Origin: Betaproteobacteria bacterium
GTDB lineage: Bacteria > Pseudomonadota > Gammaproteobacteria > Burkholderiales > SG8-41
Length of the DNA: 14,932 nucleotides
Direction: 5' to 3'
Assembly (NCBI GenBank): GCA_029883965.1
Contig: JAOUIN010000034.1
Location: forward strand, 1-14,932
Of this stretch, positions 1-7,253 are shown piece after piece. How positions within the stretch are numbered: position 1 is the first letter of the stretch; every line of letters begins with the position of its first letter. A model generated the notes under the pieces. The model saw only the letters and a list, made by a program, of their open reading frames with translations. It was not told where the DNA came from and did no database searches. The translations under genes and the position numbers were made by a program.

Positions 1-18
1 GCGCGTTAACAAGGACAC

Positions 19-339
19 TTAGTCTTTTTTCGATACTGCAACGACCAGCTTTTCGGTAATCATTTCTGTGAACGAATCGTCATAGCCGCGCTCCTTCATT
101 TCCCAGCGGAAGGTGTTGGCGAGGCGAGCCTTCTTGTAGACCCCGAGCTTGTGTTCCTTGCGGAAGGCAGTCGCCGTATCGAATAGTGCATCGACTTTCT
201 GCTCCAGATTTTTTAAAGACACGCCGGGATTACCCGCACCTGCCTTGCCTTCGGGCGGGCGGAGTCGAAATACCTCATTCACGAGGCCGCGGGCAAAATC
301 GTCAACCTGCTTTCCTGAGGCGGAGCCAAAAATTCCCAT
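19..339 (-). CDS. Uncharacterised 106-residue cytoplasmic protein
   Basis: I do not recognise this family. The protein is 106 residues, begins MGIFGSASGKQVDDFARGL and ends KLVVAVSKKD. It has no signal peptide, membrane segment or cysteine. It looks mainly helical and basic, with a glycine/alanine/proline-rich stretch near residues 29-40 and charged helices around residues 42-70 and 75-105. The frame stays open upstream to 498, but I chose the ATG at 339: an AAAGGA ribosome site sits about nine bases before it, and the upstream translation looks like non-coding sequence. It is divergent from the TPR glycosyltransferase gene at 501, with 161 bases between. No function can be assigned from context. 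Confidence 0.72.
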   Translation of the reverse strand: MGIFGSASGKQVDDFARGLVNEVFRLRPPEGKAGAGNPGVSLKNLEQKVDALFDTATAFRKEHKLGVYKKARLANTFRWEMKERGYDDSFTEMITEKLVVAVSKKD

Positions 340-405
340 AAGTGTGATTCCTTTGTCATCGGGTGGCCGGGCATGCTGTGTAGAATGCAAGCATACCAAG
401 TGAAT

Positions 406-451
406 CAGTCCCGGTGTAGTCCTCGTTTGACGGGACTCGAGCCAGTCCCGG
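406..451 (+). promoter_or_regulatory. Three-copy AGTCCCG element able to form two competing hairpins
   Basis: The sequence CAGTCCCGG occurs at 406-414 and again at 443-451, and its complement CGGGACT lies between them at 431-437. The middle copy can pair with the downstream copy (7-bp stem, 6-base loop, 431-450) or with the upstream copy (7-bp stem, 17-base loop, 407-437), but not both. The element lies 50-95 bases before the start of the TPR glycosyltransferase gene at 501. It could be a leader-RNA switch, a protein-binding site or chance. No clear -10/-35 pair was found in this gap. Confidence 0.3.
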
Positions 452-500
452 CCCGGCGGGCAACCGGATACGTAACCAGTCTTGAAATGATCGTGCAAGC

Positions 501-2261
501 ATGTTGAAAAACCTTTTGATGCACTTTCTGCGCATGCCGGCGCGGGCAGTTCGCGCGCGGCGCGAGCGCCGGGCGATGCCCGGGTTGAACGCCGTCATTG
601 TGCTGTTCAATGAAAAAAAATATGAAGATGCTGTGGAGGCGTGCAGGACGCTGATTGCGCAGGAACCGCGCAGCGCCCAGGCAAACCATTTCTGCGGGCG
701 CGCATTGCTGGAACTGGACCGTTATGCGGAGGCCATGCCCTATTTGCAGGTCGCCGTCGACGCGGATCCGGATCTGGCGGAGGCGCATTCCGACCTCGCA
801 TTGGCGTTGCTCAAGTCCGGGGATTTCGAGGCGGCCGAGCGCCTGTGCCGGCGCGCCGTCGCGATTCAGCCGAATGAGCCCAGGTACCGGCTTTATATGG
901 CCGAAATTCTTGAGTCCACCGGGCGGGACAAGGAGGCGCTTGAGGAACTGTCGGCCGCCCAGGAGTTTGCCCCGGAGCGCACCGACGTGCTGGAAAAGCT
1001 GATACTCAAGCTCGACCAGCTGGGCATGCCATCAGTCGCACTGCATGTGGCCGAACGCGCGACGGTGGAACTGGGCGAGACCTTTGAAACCCAGTTCTAT
1101 CTGGCGCATGCACGGTTTTCAAGCGGTGATCTGCAGGGGGCCGTCGATGCCTGCCGGCGCGCCATCAAGTTTCGCACCGATGTTCCCGGAATCTACGTGA
1201 CGCTGGGGTCGGCTTATCTGGGGCTGGGCAAGATCGATGAGGCGGTGACTGCGTACCGGCGGTCGCTCAAGGTCCTGCCGGACTATCCCGATGCGCATTT
1301 TCACCTGGGCATGGTGAACCTGATGCGCGGGCGCTATCGGGACGGCTGGGCCGGATTCGAGTACCGGTTCAAGATCCGGCGCGCAACCAGGCGAACCAGC
1401 GAGCCGCGATGGAACGGCACGTCGCTGCGCGGGCGCACGCTGCACGTGCTGCGCGAACAGGGGCTGGGCGATGACATCATGTATTCCTCGTGTTTCCCGC
1501 AGCTGATACGCGATGCGAAGCATTGTTACATCGAATGTGAGCCGCGCCTTGACCGGTTGTTTACCCGGTCTTTTCCCGAAGCCACGTTCATCCCCATCGT
1601 GGACAACGCCACCAAAGCGGCTGCAACCAGCCGTGAGGATGTGGATGTCAGGATTTTCAGTGCCAGCGTACCGGGGTACCTCAGAAATTCGGTACGTGAT
1701 TTCCCGGATCACCGCGGTTACCTCAAGGCTGATCCGCAACGCGTAGCGCATTGGCAGGCGAAGCTGGCTGCCCTTGGCGGTGGCGTAAACGTGGGCATTT
1801 CGTGGCGCGGCGGCACTGCCCATACGCACCGTGACCGGCGCACATTGTCACTGGACGCCTTGTTCCCGGTCCTGTCTGTGCCCGGCGTGCGCTGGGTCAA
1901 CCTGCAGTATGGCGCACGTGCTGCCGAGATCGCCGCGCTCAAGGCCGGGCAGGGCGTGGATATCACCGATTGGCCGGAGGCTATCGATGGCGATTATGAT
2001 GAAACCGCAGCGCTGGTCGGCGCCCTTGATCTGGTGATCAGCGTTTGTACATCGGTTGTCCATCTGAGCGGTGCGCTGGGTCGGCCGGTTTGGGTCATGG
2101 CACCGTATGCGCCTGAGTGGCGCTACGGGCTGAACGGCGACACCATGCCCTGGTATCCGGCCGCGCGCCTGTTTCGGCAGACTGCAATCGCAGATTGGGA
2201 TTCCGTCATCAGCGACGTCCGGCAGGAACTGACGCGATACCTATTGGCGGCGCCAAAATGA
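501..2261 (+). CDS. TPR-repeat protein with GT9/GT41-like glycosyltransferase C-terminal domain
   Basis: This is a two-part protein. After a short arginine-rich N-terminus come about eight tetratricopeptide repeats (roughly residues 29-297), a protein-protein interaction scaffold. A C-terminal GT-B-type sugar-transferase domain follows (about 300-575), of the kind often fused to TPRs in proteobacteria. Family landmarks are REQGLGDDIM (319-328), VGISWRGG, the late motif VISVCTSVVHLSGALGRPVW (512-531), and the closing MPWYPAARLFRQ. In the late motif an aspartate common in the GT9 relatives is Cys516. There is no signal peptide, so it is probably cytoplasmic or membrane-associated. Donor and acceptor sugars are unknown. 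The start is uncertain: no good ribosome site precedes the ATG at 501, and ATGs at 519, 534 and 576 are alternatives. Its position before pilA and other glycosyltransferase genes suggests a role in surface glycan or pilin glycosylation, which is inference. Confidence 0.82.
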   Translation: MLKNLLMHFLRMPARAVRARRERRAMPGLNAVIVLFNEKKYEDAVEACRTLIAQEPRSAQANHFCGRALLELDRYAEAMPYLQVAVDADPDLAEAHSDLALALLKSGDFEAAERLCRRAVAIQPNEPRYRLYMAEILESTGRDKEALEELSAAQEFAPERTDVLEKLILKLDQLGMPSVALHVAERATVELGETFETQFYLAHARFSSGDLQGAVDACRRAIKFRTDVPGIYVTLGSAYLGLGKIDEAVTAYRRSLKVLPDYPDAHFHLGMVNLMRGRYRDGWAGFEYRFKIRRATRRTSEPRWNGTSLRGRTLHVLREQGLGDDIMYSSCFPQLIRDAKHCYIECEPRLDRLFTRSFPEATFIPIVDNATKAAATSREDVDVRIFSASVPGYLRNSVRDFPDHRGYLKADPQRVAHWQAKLAALGGGVNVGISWRGGTAHTHRDRRTLSLDALFPVLSVPGVRWVNLQYGARAAEIAALKAGQGVDITDWPEAIDGDYDETAALVGALDLVISVCTSVVHLSGALGRPVWVMAPYAPEWRYGLNGDTMPWYPAARLFRQTAIADWDSVISDVRQELTRYLLAAPK

Positions 2262-2352
2262 CAATCTTTGTCACATACTGCCTAAGACCGTACTTCTGAG
2301 CTCAACGTACCGGCAATGTGGAGTTTGGGCGATGAGCCGGGGATTTGAGGGA

Positions 2353-2368
2353 TGTGAACAAAGTCACA
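2353..2368. promoter_or_regulatory. CRP/Vfr-like palindromic binding site
   Basis: TGTGAACAAAGTCACA matches the classical CRP half-sites TGTGA-N6-TCACA exactly, and the flanking A/T (2352 and 2369) extend the symmetry. It lies in the 270-base gap ahead of pilA, about 105 bases upstream of the sigma-54 -24 element. A related half-site, TTTGTCACATA, occurs at 2268-2277 just after the upstream gene's stop. CRP-family regulators (Vfr in pseudomonads) are known to act on type IV pilus genes. That one acts here is inferred from the motif alone. Confidence 0.5.
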
Positions 2369-2457
2369 TAAAAATCAGCCCGACTATATAAATATTACAA
2401 TAAAAACAATTAGTTATGTGATTATTTAGCTCTCGGGGGAGGCGTGCTGGCTGCGCT

Positions 2458-2473
2458 TGGTACAGCTCTTGCT
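2458..2473 (+). promoter_or_regulatory. Sigma-54 (RpoN) promoter for pilA
   Basis: TGGTACAGCTCTTGCT fits the RpoN consensus TGGCAC-N5-TTGCW with one mismatch. The invariant GG (2459-2460) and GC (2471-2472) are separated by exactly ten bases. Transcription would begin near 2484, leaving a leader of about 48 bases before the pilin ATG. An AT-rich stretch at about 2369-2430 lies upstream, where a PilR-type activator and IHF would be expected to bind. Sigma-54/PilR control of pilA is established in Pseudomonas and related bacteria. Confidence 0.75.
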
Positions 2474-2531
2474 GCATAGGATGTGCGGGCACCGACCTGC
2501 TAATGATTTTCAATTTTTGGGAGCTCTTAAT

Positions 2532-2966
2532 ATGAAAAATCTGCAAAAAGGCTTTACGCTGATCGAATTGATGATCGTGGTTGCGATCATCGGTATTCTG
2601 GCGGCGATTGCAATTCCGCAGTATCAGGACTACATCACCCGTGCCAAGTGGCAGGACAACATCGCTCGCACGCAATCCTGGAAGACGGCGATTGCCGAGT
2701 GTCTGCAGAACAATGCCGGCACAGTAGCCGAGTGCGACACGTCGACTGAAGTCAATTCGGCGACGGGCGCGGTCTTCCCCTCGGGCACGAGCGCAAACCT
2801 GTCATCGGTTTCGTACAGCGCGGCTGGCATCATGATCGCCGGCACCCCGGCGGTGGCCGACTGTAACGTCTTGATCGTTCCGAACGTGGGTACCACTTCT
2901 GTCACGTGGACGTATGTGGTCAGCGGTACGGGTTGCGGCAAATCGAAAACCGGCGTGGGCACCTGA
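2532..2966 (+). CDS. pilA: Type IVa major pilin PilA
   Basis: This is the structural subunit of the type IV pilus, assembled from the inner membrane into a retractile fibre. The 144-residue prepilin has a seven-residue leader MKNLQKG. Prepilin peptidase would cut between Gly7 and Phe8, and the new N-terminal Phe is usually methylated. Mature Glu5 (residue 12) and the hydrophobic helix FTLIELMIVVAIIGILAAIA are the family signature. Four cysteines are present: Cys57/Cys68 form a small loop pair, and Cys111/Cys135 are placed like the C-terminal D-loop. The tail after Cys135 is GKSKTGVGT. I chose the start at 2532 because GGAG lies eight bases before it and the leader peptide begins there; a longer frame back to 2457 would destroy the leader. 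The gene has its own sigma-54 promoter and terminator, as expected for an abundant monocistronic transcript. The adjacent oligosaccharyltransferase gene suggests this pilin is glycosylated. Confidence 0.95.
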   Translation: MKNLQKGFTLIELMIVVAIIGILAAIAIPQYQDYITRAKWQDNIARTQSWKTAIAECLQNNAGTVAECDTSTEVNSATGAVFPSGTSANLSSVSYSAAGIMIAGTPAVADCNVLIVPNVGTTSVTWTYVVSGTGCGKSKTGVGT

Positions 2967-2984
2967 TCCACAGCCTGATGTACG

Positions 2985-3014
2985 AAAAGCCCCGGGAAAC
3001 CGGGGCTTTTTTTT
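2985..3014 (+). terminator. Rho-independent terminator of pilA
   Basis: GCCCCGG (2989-2995) and CCGGGGC (3000-3006) form a GC stem closed by a GAAA tetraloop. The stem is extended by A/T pairs and followed by eight Ts (3007-3014). It begins 18 bases after the pilA stop and is a near-ideal intrinsic terminator, separating pilA from the oligosaccharyltransferase gene downstream. Confidence 0.93.
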
Positions 3015-3108
3015 GACTGAGTTTTTTATGCAAATCCATGCCGCACCTGCGCACGGGTTGCCTGCCACCGCTTAGTGATCACCATGAAACTGCGGTTAAT
3101 ATCAACTG

Positions 3109-4596
3109 ATGCCGCTTGATGAACATCTGAGGTCAGCGCTATCCCGAATTTCCGGCGCACCCGCCCGATGGCCCTGGGCAGTGATTGCAGTTTCGGCCTA
3201 TGTTTTCTTTGCGCCGAACTTTGACGTTGCCTTTGTTCTCGCCTGGCATGACGGCCAGCGAATTGCCCAACTGGGCCTTTTTGGCGCACTGCTGCTGACG
3301 CTCGTCGTCTCCGGTACGGCGGCGGGTGCGGCAGCGGTCTGGGCCGGTTTGCCACGCACGGCCTGTTTGTCGTTGGCAGCTGCATTTGCGCTGGGCCTGG
3401 CGTCGAGTCTGTATGCAGAAATGCCGCGCTGGGCGCTGCTGGAGTGCGGCACGCAATTGCTGCTGCTGTTCACCGCGATGATGGTTGCGGCCAGCCGGCG
3501 CATGATGAGCGCCCGTGCAGACGGCGCGCTCGTGGCGATATTTTTTGCGACCGCATCAGCCTACGCGGTGACCACCTGCAGTGTTTATGGCGCCATGCTG
3601 CTGATCGGGCCTGAATATGGCCAGGGTTTCAATATCCGCGAGTTGTACACCGGGTTTTCCAATGTAAGGTTTTTCGGCCACATCCAGACCATGCTGCTGC
3701 CTTTCCTGCTGCTGCCGGCGATGTGGTGGGGCACGACGAGGTTGAGGCGCATGCTCTTGTGGAGCGTGCCGGCGATATGGTGGATGCTGGCGATCGGATC
3801 CGGGACGCGCGGGACCTGGGCGGCGCTGCTGGCGGGCACGATTGCAGCGCTATTGTTTGCCGGCAATGCCGGCCGGCGATGGGCAAAGTGGCAGGTCGCG
3901 GGACTGCTGTGCGGTTTTTGTTGTTACGCGGTATTCGTCCTCGGCCTGCCGCAGTTGCAGGATCTGCCGGTGACATTCATGCATCGCACGGACGACATCC
4001 TTACTCTGTCGCGTCGCGGCGAACTCTGGTCCACGGCACTGGATTATGTGACGCGATACCCGGTGTTCGGCGTGGGGCCCATGCATTATGCGTACTGGGC
4101 CACCGAGGTGGCGGCACACCCGCACAATGCGGTACTGCAATGGCTGGCTGAGTGGGGTATCCCGGCCGCGCTGCTGTTCACGGGAGTGTGTGCCATGGGC
4201 GGTCTTGCACTGGCATTGCATGTAAGGCGTGTTACCGGACAGGTTGATGACCGTGCGAGCGTGTTTCAAGCGGCATTGCTCGCTGCGCTGACCGGTGCTG
4301 CGGCACAGGCGATGGTTGACGGCATACTGGTAATGCCCGTCAGCCAGACCTTGCTGGCGCTGCTGGTCGGCTGGGCGATTGGTGTGGTGTCGCTTGCAAG
4401 AGGCCAGCGTGTAATCGGGCGGTGGGAGGGCGTAGGCCTGACATTGGCCGTACTGATCGCGACGACGGCCGTCGTTTACGGAGTGGCGCCGGAAATCGGA
4501 CAACTTGCCGAACGGCAAGAGGCTTATCTGGCTGCGCGCAACCCGGGTGAGATACTGTTGCCGCGGTTCTGGGCGCAGGGCTGGATCAACCGATAG
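3109..4596 (+). CDS. O-antigen ligase/PilO-type membrane oligosaccharyltransferase (Wzy_C family)
   Basis: This 495-residue inner-membrane protein has about twelve hydrophobic segments. Family features are an arginine just after a membrane helix in GSGTRGTW (Arg234) and, at the end of a large periplasmic loop, AAHPHNAVLQWLAEWGIPA with His337/His339/Asn340. This is the O-antigen ligase (Wzy_C) signature. Such enzymes move a lipid-linked glycan onto lipid A core or onto a protein. The gene directly follows pilA, the arrangement of pilO/tfpO in pseudomonads, and its length is close to PilO and shorter than Neisseria PglL. It is therefore most likely a pilin O-oligosaccharyltransferase. A general O-antigen ligase or polymerase cannot be excluded. 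The ATG at 3109 has no strong ribosome site. The strong pilA terminator upstream implies a separate weak promoter or low read-through. Confidence 0.82.
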   Translation: MPLDEHLRSALSRISGAPARWPWAVIAVSAYVFFAPNFDVAFVLAWHDGQRIAQLGLFGALLLTLVVSGTAAGAAAVWAGLPRTACLSLAAAFALGLASSLYAEMPRWALLECGTQLLLLFTAMMVAASRRMMSARADGALVAIFFATASAYAVTTCSVYGAMLLIGPEYGQGFNIRELYTGFSNVRFFGHIQTMLLPFLLLPAMWWGTTRLRRMLLWSVPAIWWMLAIGSGTRGTWAALLAGTIAALLFAGNAGRRWAKWQVAGLLCGFCCYAVFVLGLPQLQDLPVTFMHRTDDILTLSRRGELWSTALDYVTRYPVFGVGPMHYAYWATEVAAHPHNAVLQWLAEWGIPAALLFTGVCAMGGLALALHVRRVTGQVDDRASVFQAALLAALTGAAAQAMVDGILVMPVSQTLLALLVGWAIGVVSLARGQRVIGRWEGVGLTLAVLIATTAVVYGVAPEIGQLAERQEAYLAARNPGEILLPRFWAQGWINR

Positions 4597-4698
4597 CGGG
4601 AGCATTTGCAGTTAACAGATTAAGAGCGCGTCGCTTGCAGACGCGGGGCTGATGCACTACCGTTTTTTTGACTGAGGCACTTGATTGGAGAAGATGTT

Positions 4699-7113
4699 GT
4701 GTTCGTGAGGCGAGTGCGAGAATTTTTCCGGTCCGGTTTCGCACGTTTGGGCCGAACTTCCGGTCGCGTCGCGGCTACGCCCGGGTCGCTCCCCGAACAG
4801 CCTGACCTCTTATCAGCACGCGTTGATGCGGTGCCGGATGAATTTGGCCAGGCATTTGCCTTGCATCAGCAGGGGCGGCTGGATGAGGCGCTTGCGGGCT
4901 ACCGGGCATTGCTGCAGCGGCAACCAGAACATCCCGACGCGTTGCATTTTCTGGGCGTGCTGCAGGCGCAGCATAAACAGTTTGCAGAAGCGGAAAAGTT
5001 GATCCGCCGCGCGGTCGAGATCAATCCGGAAAATGCGACGGCCCACCTGAATCACGGCAGGGTATTCAGGGCTCTGAAGAGACATGAAGAGTCTCTGACC
5101 AGTTATGACCGGGTTTTGACGCTGGAACCTGAAAACCTGGAGGCGCTGCTTAATCGCGGTGCGGCCCTTGTCGATCTTGGCCGGCGTGACGCTGCGCTGA
5201 CAAGCTACGATGCCGTGCTGGCGCTGAAACCCGATCACCGGGAAGCGCAGGTCAAGCGTTGTCGCGTGCTGTCGGCTACAGGGCGGCATCACGAGGCCCT
5301 GGCCGGCTATGACCGGGTCCTGGAAAAAAGTCCTGACGATCATGACGCGTGGTTCAATCGCGGTCTGGTGCTTGCGGCATTGACGCAATATGCCGAGGCG
5401 CTGAGCAGCTATGACCGGGCCCTGGCGCTTAGTCCTGAATCCGCCGATGTTCTCAACAATCGCGGCGTTGTTCTGGCCCGGCTGGGCCGCGAAACCGAAG
5501 CCCTGAGCAGCTACGAGCGCGCGATTGCGGTTAACGCCGGCAATGCGGACGCGCACAATAACCGCGGCGCCCTGCTGGCGGATCTTGGTCGTCATGAGGA
5601 AGCGCTGGCGAGTTATGAGCGGGCCCTGTCGATTGCGCCGGATTTCCGCGGTTTCCTCAATAATCGCGCCGGGCTGTTGCGCCTGATGGGCGAGCATGCG
5701 CGAGCAGCACAGGATTATTCCCGGCTGTTGGAGCTGGACCCGGAGTTCGACCAGGCCCTGGGCCACAAGCTGTTTGCAAACATCCAGATCTGCGACTGGC
5801 GTAATTTTTCGGCCGACCGGCGGCAACTCGAGCAGCAGGTGCGTGATGGAAAGCGTGTGTTGCCGTTCTCGTTTCTCGTGCTCACGGATTCCGGTGCAGA
5901 GCAATTGAAGTGCGCCCGTACTTATGCGGCGCAAAAATATCCGCCGCGTGCACCACCGCTGTGGCAGGGTGAACGCTATCGGCATGACCGGATCCGGGTG
6001 GCCTATCTGTCAGCGGATTATTACCTGCACGCGACTTCTCATCTGATGGTGGAATTGTTTGAACAGCACGACAGGCAGCGGTTCGAGGTGTCGGCGTGGT
6101 CGTTCGGACCTGACGTCAAGGATGACATGCGCGCCAGACTCGAGCAGGCGTTCGAGCATTTTATTGACGTGCGCAGCATGAACGATGATGCCGTCGCGGA
6201 CCTGCTGCGTGCCCGAGAAATTGATATTGCGGTCGACCTCAAGGGCTACTCCAAGTGGTCTCGCCCGGGAATTTTTGCCCGGCGTGCCGTGCCGGTCCAG
6301 GTCAATTACCTCGTGTATCCGGGCACCACGGGTGCGGACCATATGGACTACATCATCGGTGACGCCGATGTAATTCCGTTGGGGCACGAGGAATACTACT
6401 CGGAGAAAATTGTGCGAATGCCTGACAGCTATCAGGTGAACGGTGCCGCGCGAAGGATTGCGGAGGAGACTCCCCTGCGGGCCGAAGCCGGACTGCCGGA
6501 TGCAGGATTCGTGTTCTGCTGCTTCAACAATAATTACAAGATCACGCCGGATGTGTTTGATGTCTGGATGCGTCTGCTGAAACGTGTCGATGGCAGCGTA
6601 TTGTGGCTGCTGGAAGGGAATGTCGCCGCGTCCGGAAACCTGATGCGGGAGGCGGAAGCAAGGGGCGTACGTCGCGATCGACTGGTATTTGCAAAGCGAT
6701 TGCCACCAGCGGATCACCTGGCGCGTCACAGGCTGGCGGATCTGTTTCTGGATACACTTCCATGCAATGCTCATACCACGGCGAGCGATGCCTTGTGGGC
6801 CGGACTGCCATTGTTGACTTGCAGGGGCAATGCGTTTGCAGGCAGGGTCGCAGCGGGCCTGCTGCGCGCGATGGGGGTGCCGGAACTGATTGCCGACAAC
6901 CTTGCTGATTACGAAGCAATGGCATTCAAGCTGGCAACAACGCCGGAGATGGTCGCACGCCTCAAGTCCAGGCTGGAGAAAAACAGGACCACATATCCGC
7001 TGTTCGACATAGACCTTTACCGGCGACACATCGAGTCTGCGTATGGCGCTATGTACGAGCGGTATCAGCAGGGAGAGGCGCCAAAGAGTTTCTCGGTCCC
7101 GCGCCTGCCCTGA
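4699..7113 (+). CDS. TPR-containing O-GlcNAc transferase-like protein (GT41 / SPINDLY-type)
   Basis: This 804-residue soluble protein has nine consecutive 34-residue TPRs (about 47-352) joined to a GT41 catalytic domain (about 430-790). GT41 enzymes transfer GlcNAc, fucose or glucose from a nucleotide sugar to Ser/Thr or Asn of proteins. Landmarks are VAYLSADYYLHATSHLM (434-450), CCFNNNYKITPDVFDVW with Lys614, and DTLPCNAHTTASDALWAG with His692, Thr693, Thr694 and Asp697. By family knowledge, His444, Lys614 and Asp697 line up with human OGT His498, Lys842 and Asp925, so the nucleotide-binding site looks intact; the proline after the first His is Ala here. I chose the GTG at 4699 because GGAG lies eight bases before it. 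A TTG at 4681 would add six residues with a poor ribosome site. The sugar and protein target cannot be read from sequence. Its neighbours suggest pilin or surface glycan biology. Confidence 0.88.
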   Translation: MFVRRVREFFRSGFARLGRTSGRVAATPGSLPEQPDLLSARVDAVPDEFGQAFALHQQGRLDEALAGYRALLQRQPEHPDALHFLGVLQAQHKQFAEAEKLIRRAVEINPENATAHLNHGRVFRALKRHEESLTSYDRVLTLEPENLEALLNRGAALVDLGRRDAALTSYDAVLALKPDHREAQVKRCRVLSATGRHHEALAGYDRVLEKSPDDHDAWFNRGLVLAALTQYAEALSSYDRALALSPESADVLNNRGVVLARLGRETEALSSYERAIAVNAGNADAHNNRGALLADLGRHEEALASYERALSIAPDFRGFLNNRAGLLRLMGEHARAAQDYSRLLELDPEFDQALGHKLFANIQICDWRNFSADRRQLEQQVRDGKRVLPFSFLVLTDSGAEQLKCARTYAAQKYPPRAPPLWQGERYRHDRIRVAYLSADYYLHATSHLMVELFEQHDRQRFEVSAWSFGPDVKDDMRARLEQAFEHFIDVRSMNDDAVADLLRAREIDIAVDLKGYSKWSRPGIFARRAVPVQVNYLVYPGTTGADHMDYIIGDADVIPLGHEEYYSEKIVRMPDSYQVNGAARRIAEETPLRAEAGLPDAGFVFCCFNNNYKITPDVFDVWMRLLKRVDGSVLWLLEGNVAASGNLMREAEARGVRRDRLVFAKRLPPADHLARHRLADLFLDTLPCNAHTTASDALWAGLPLLTCRGNAFAGRVAAGLLRAMGVPELIADNLADYEAMAFKLATTPEMVARLKSRLEKNRTTYPLFDIDLYRRHIESAYGAMYERYQQGEAPKSFSVPRLP
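4837..5754 (+). repeat. Nine tandem 102-bp TPR-coding units
   Basis: Nine in-frame 34-codon units encode the TPR array of the GT41 protein. The middle units are most alike at both protein level (NRG at the start, SYDR/SYER near the end) and DNA level (recurring forms of agctatgaccgggccctgg). The likeness suggests past duplication and possible copy-number change by recombination. Confidence 0.8.
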
Positions 7114-7169
7114 TCCTTCCCGCCGGCCTTGCCGCAGAAACCACGTGCATCATCGGCCACCCAATGTTC

Positions 7170-7194
7170 GCCGATGCGTGATAAAACCATCGGC
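7170..7194. other. Inverted repeat in the gap before the glycosyltransferase-methyltransferase gene
   Basis: GCCGATG (7170-7176) and CATCGGC (7188-7194) form a perfect 7-bp inverted repeat around an 11-base AT-rich loop, 60 bases before the next start codon. There is no T-run, so it is a poor terminator. It may be an operator, an RNA hairpin or chance. The remainder of this 140-base gap shows nothing clear. Confidence 0.3.
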
Positions 7195-7253
7195 AATAAT
7201 TCATCTGGCAGAATACCAATCATGAATTTTCATCATCAACGGACTGCAGACTG

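Noticed and set aside
1119..1829. 236-codon minus-strand frame inside the first TPR glycosyltransferase gene
   Set aside because: A shadow of the coding strand, with odd composition and no recognisable motif.
3084..3119. Tiny frame ATG-AAA-CTG... ending TGA as a leader peptide before the oligosaccharyltransferase gene
   Set aside because: Only 11 codons, no clear ribosome site and no attenuator-like structure after it.
3850..4605. 251-codon minus-strand frame opposite the oligosaccharyltransferase gene
   Set aside because: The plus frame has membrane helices and the Wzy_C signature; the antisense product is polar and unrecognisable.
4627..4669. Stem CGCGTC/GACGCG followed later by seven Ts as a terminator of the oligosaccharyltransferase gene
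   Set aside because: The T-run begins 17 bases after the stem, too far for an intrinsic terminator.
3008..4676. The 14-base word TTTTTTTGACTGAG occurring at 3008-3021 and 4663-4676
   Set aside because: A match of this length including a T-run is near what chance gives in a window this size; no longer homology surrounds it.
4813..5985. Long minus-strand open frame opposite the TPR array of the GT41 gene
   Set aside because: It mirrors the high-GC, repetitive coding strand; the protein has no domain logic and the opposite frame is clearly real.
6010..7029. Long minus-strand open frame opposite the GT41 catalytic domain
   Set aside because: The plus strand encodes all GT41 motifs; the antisense product resembles no family and has no ribosome site.
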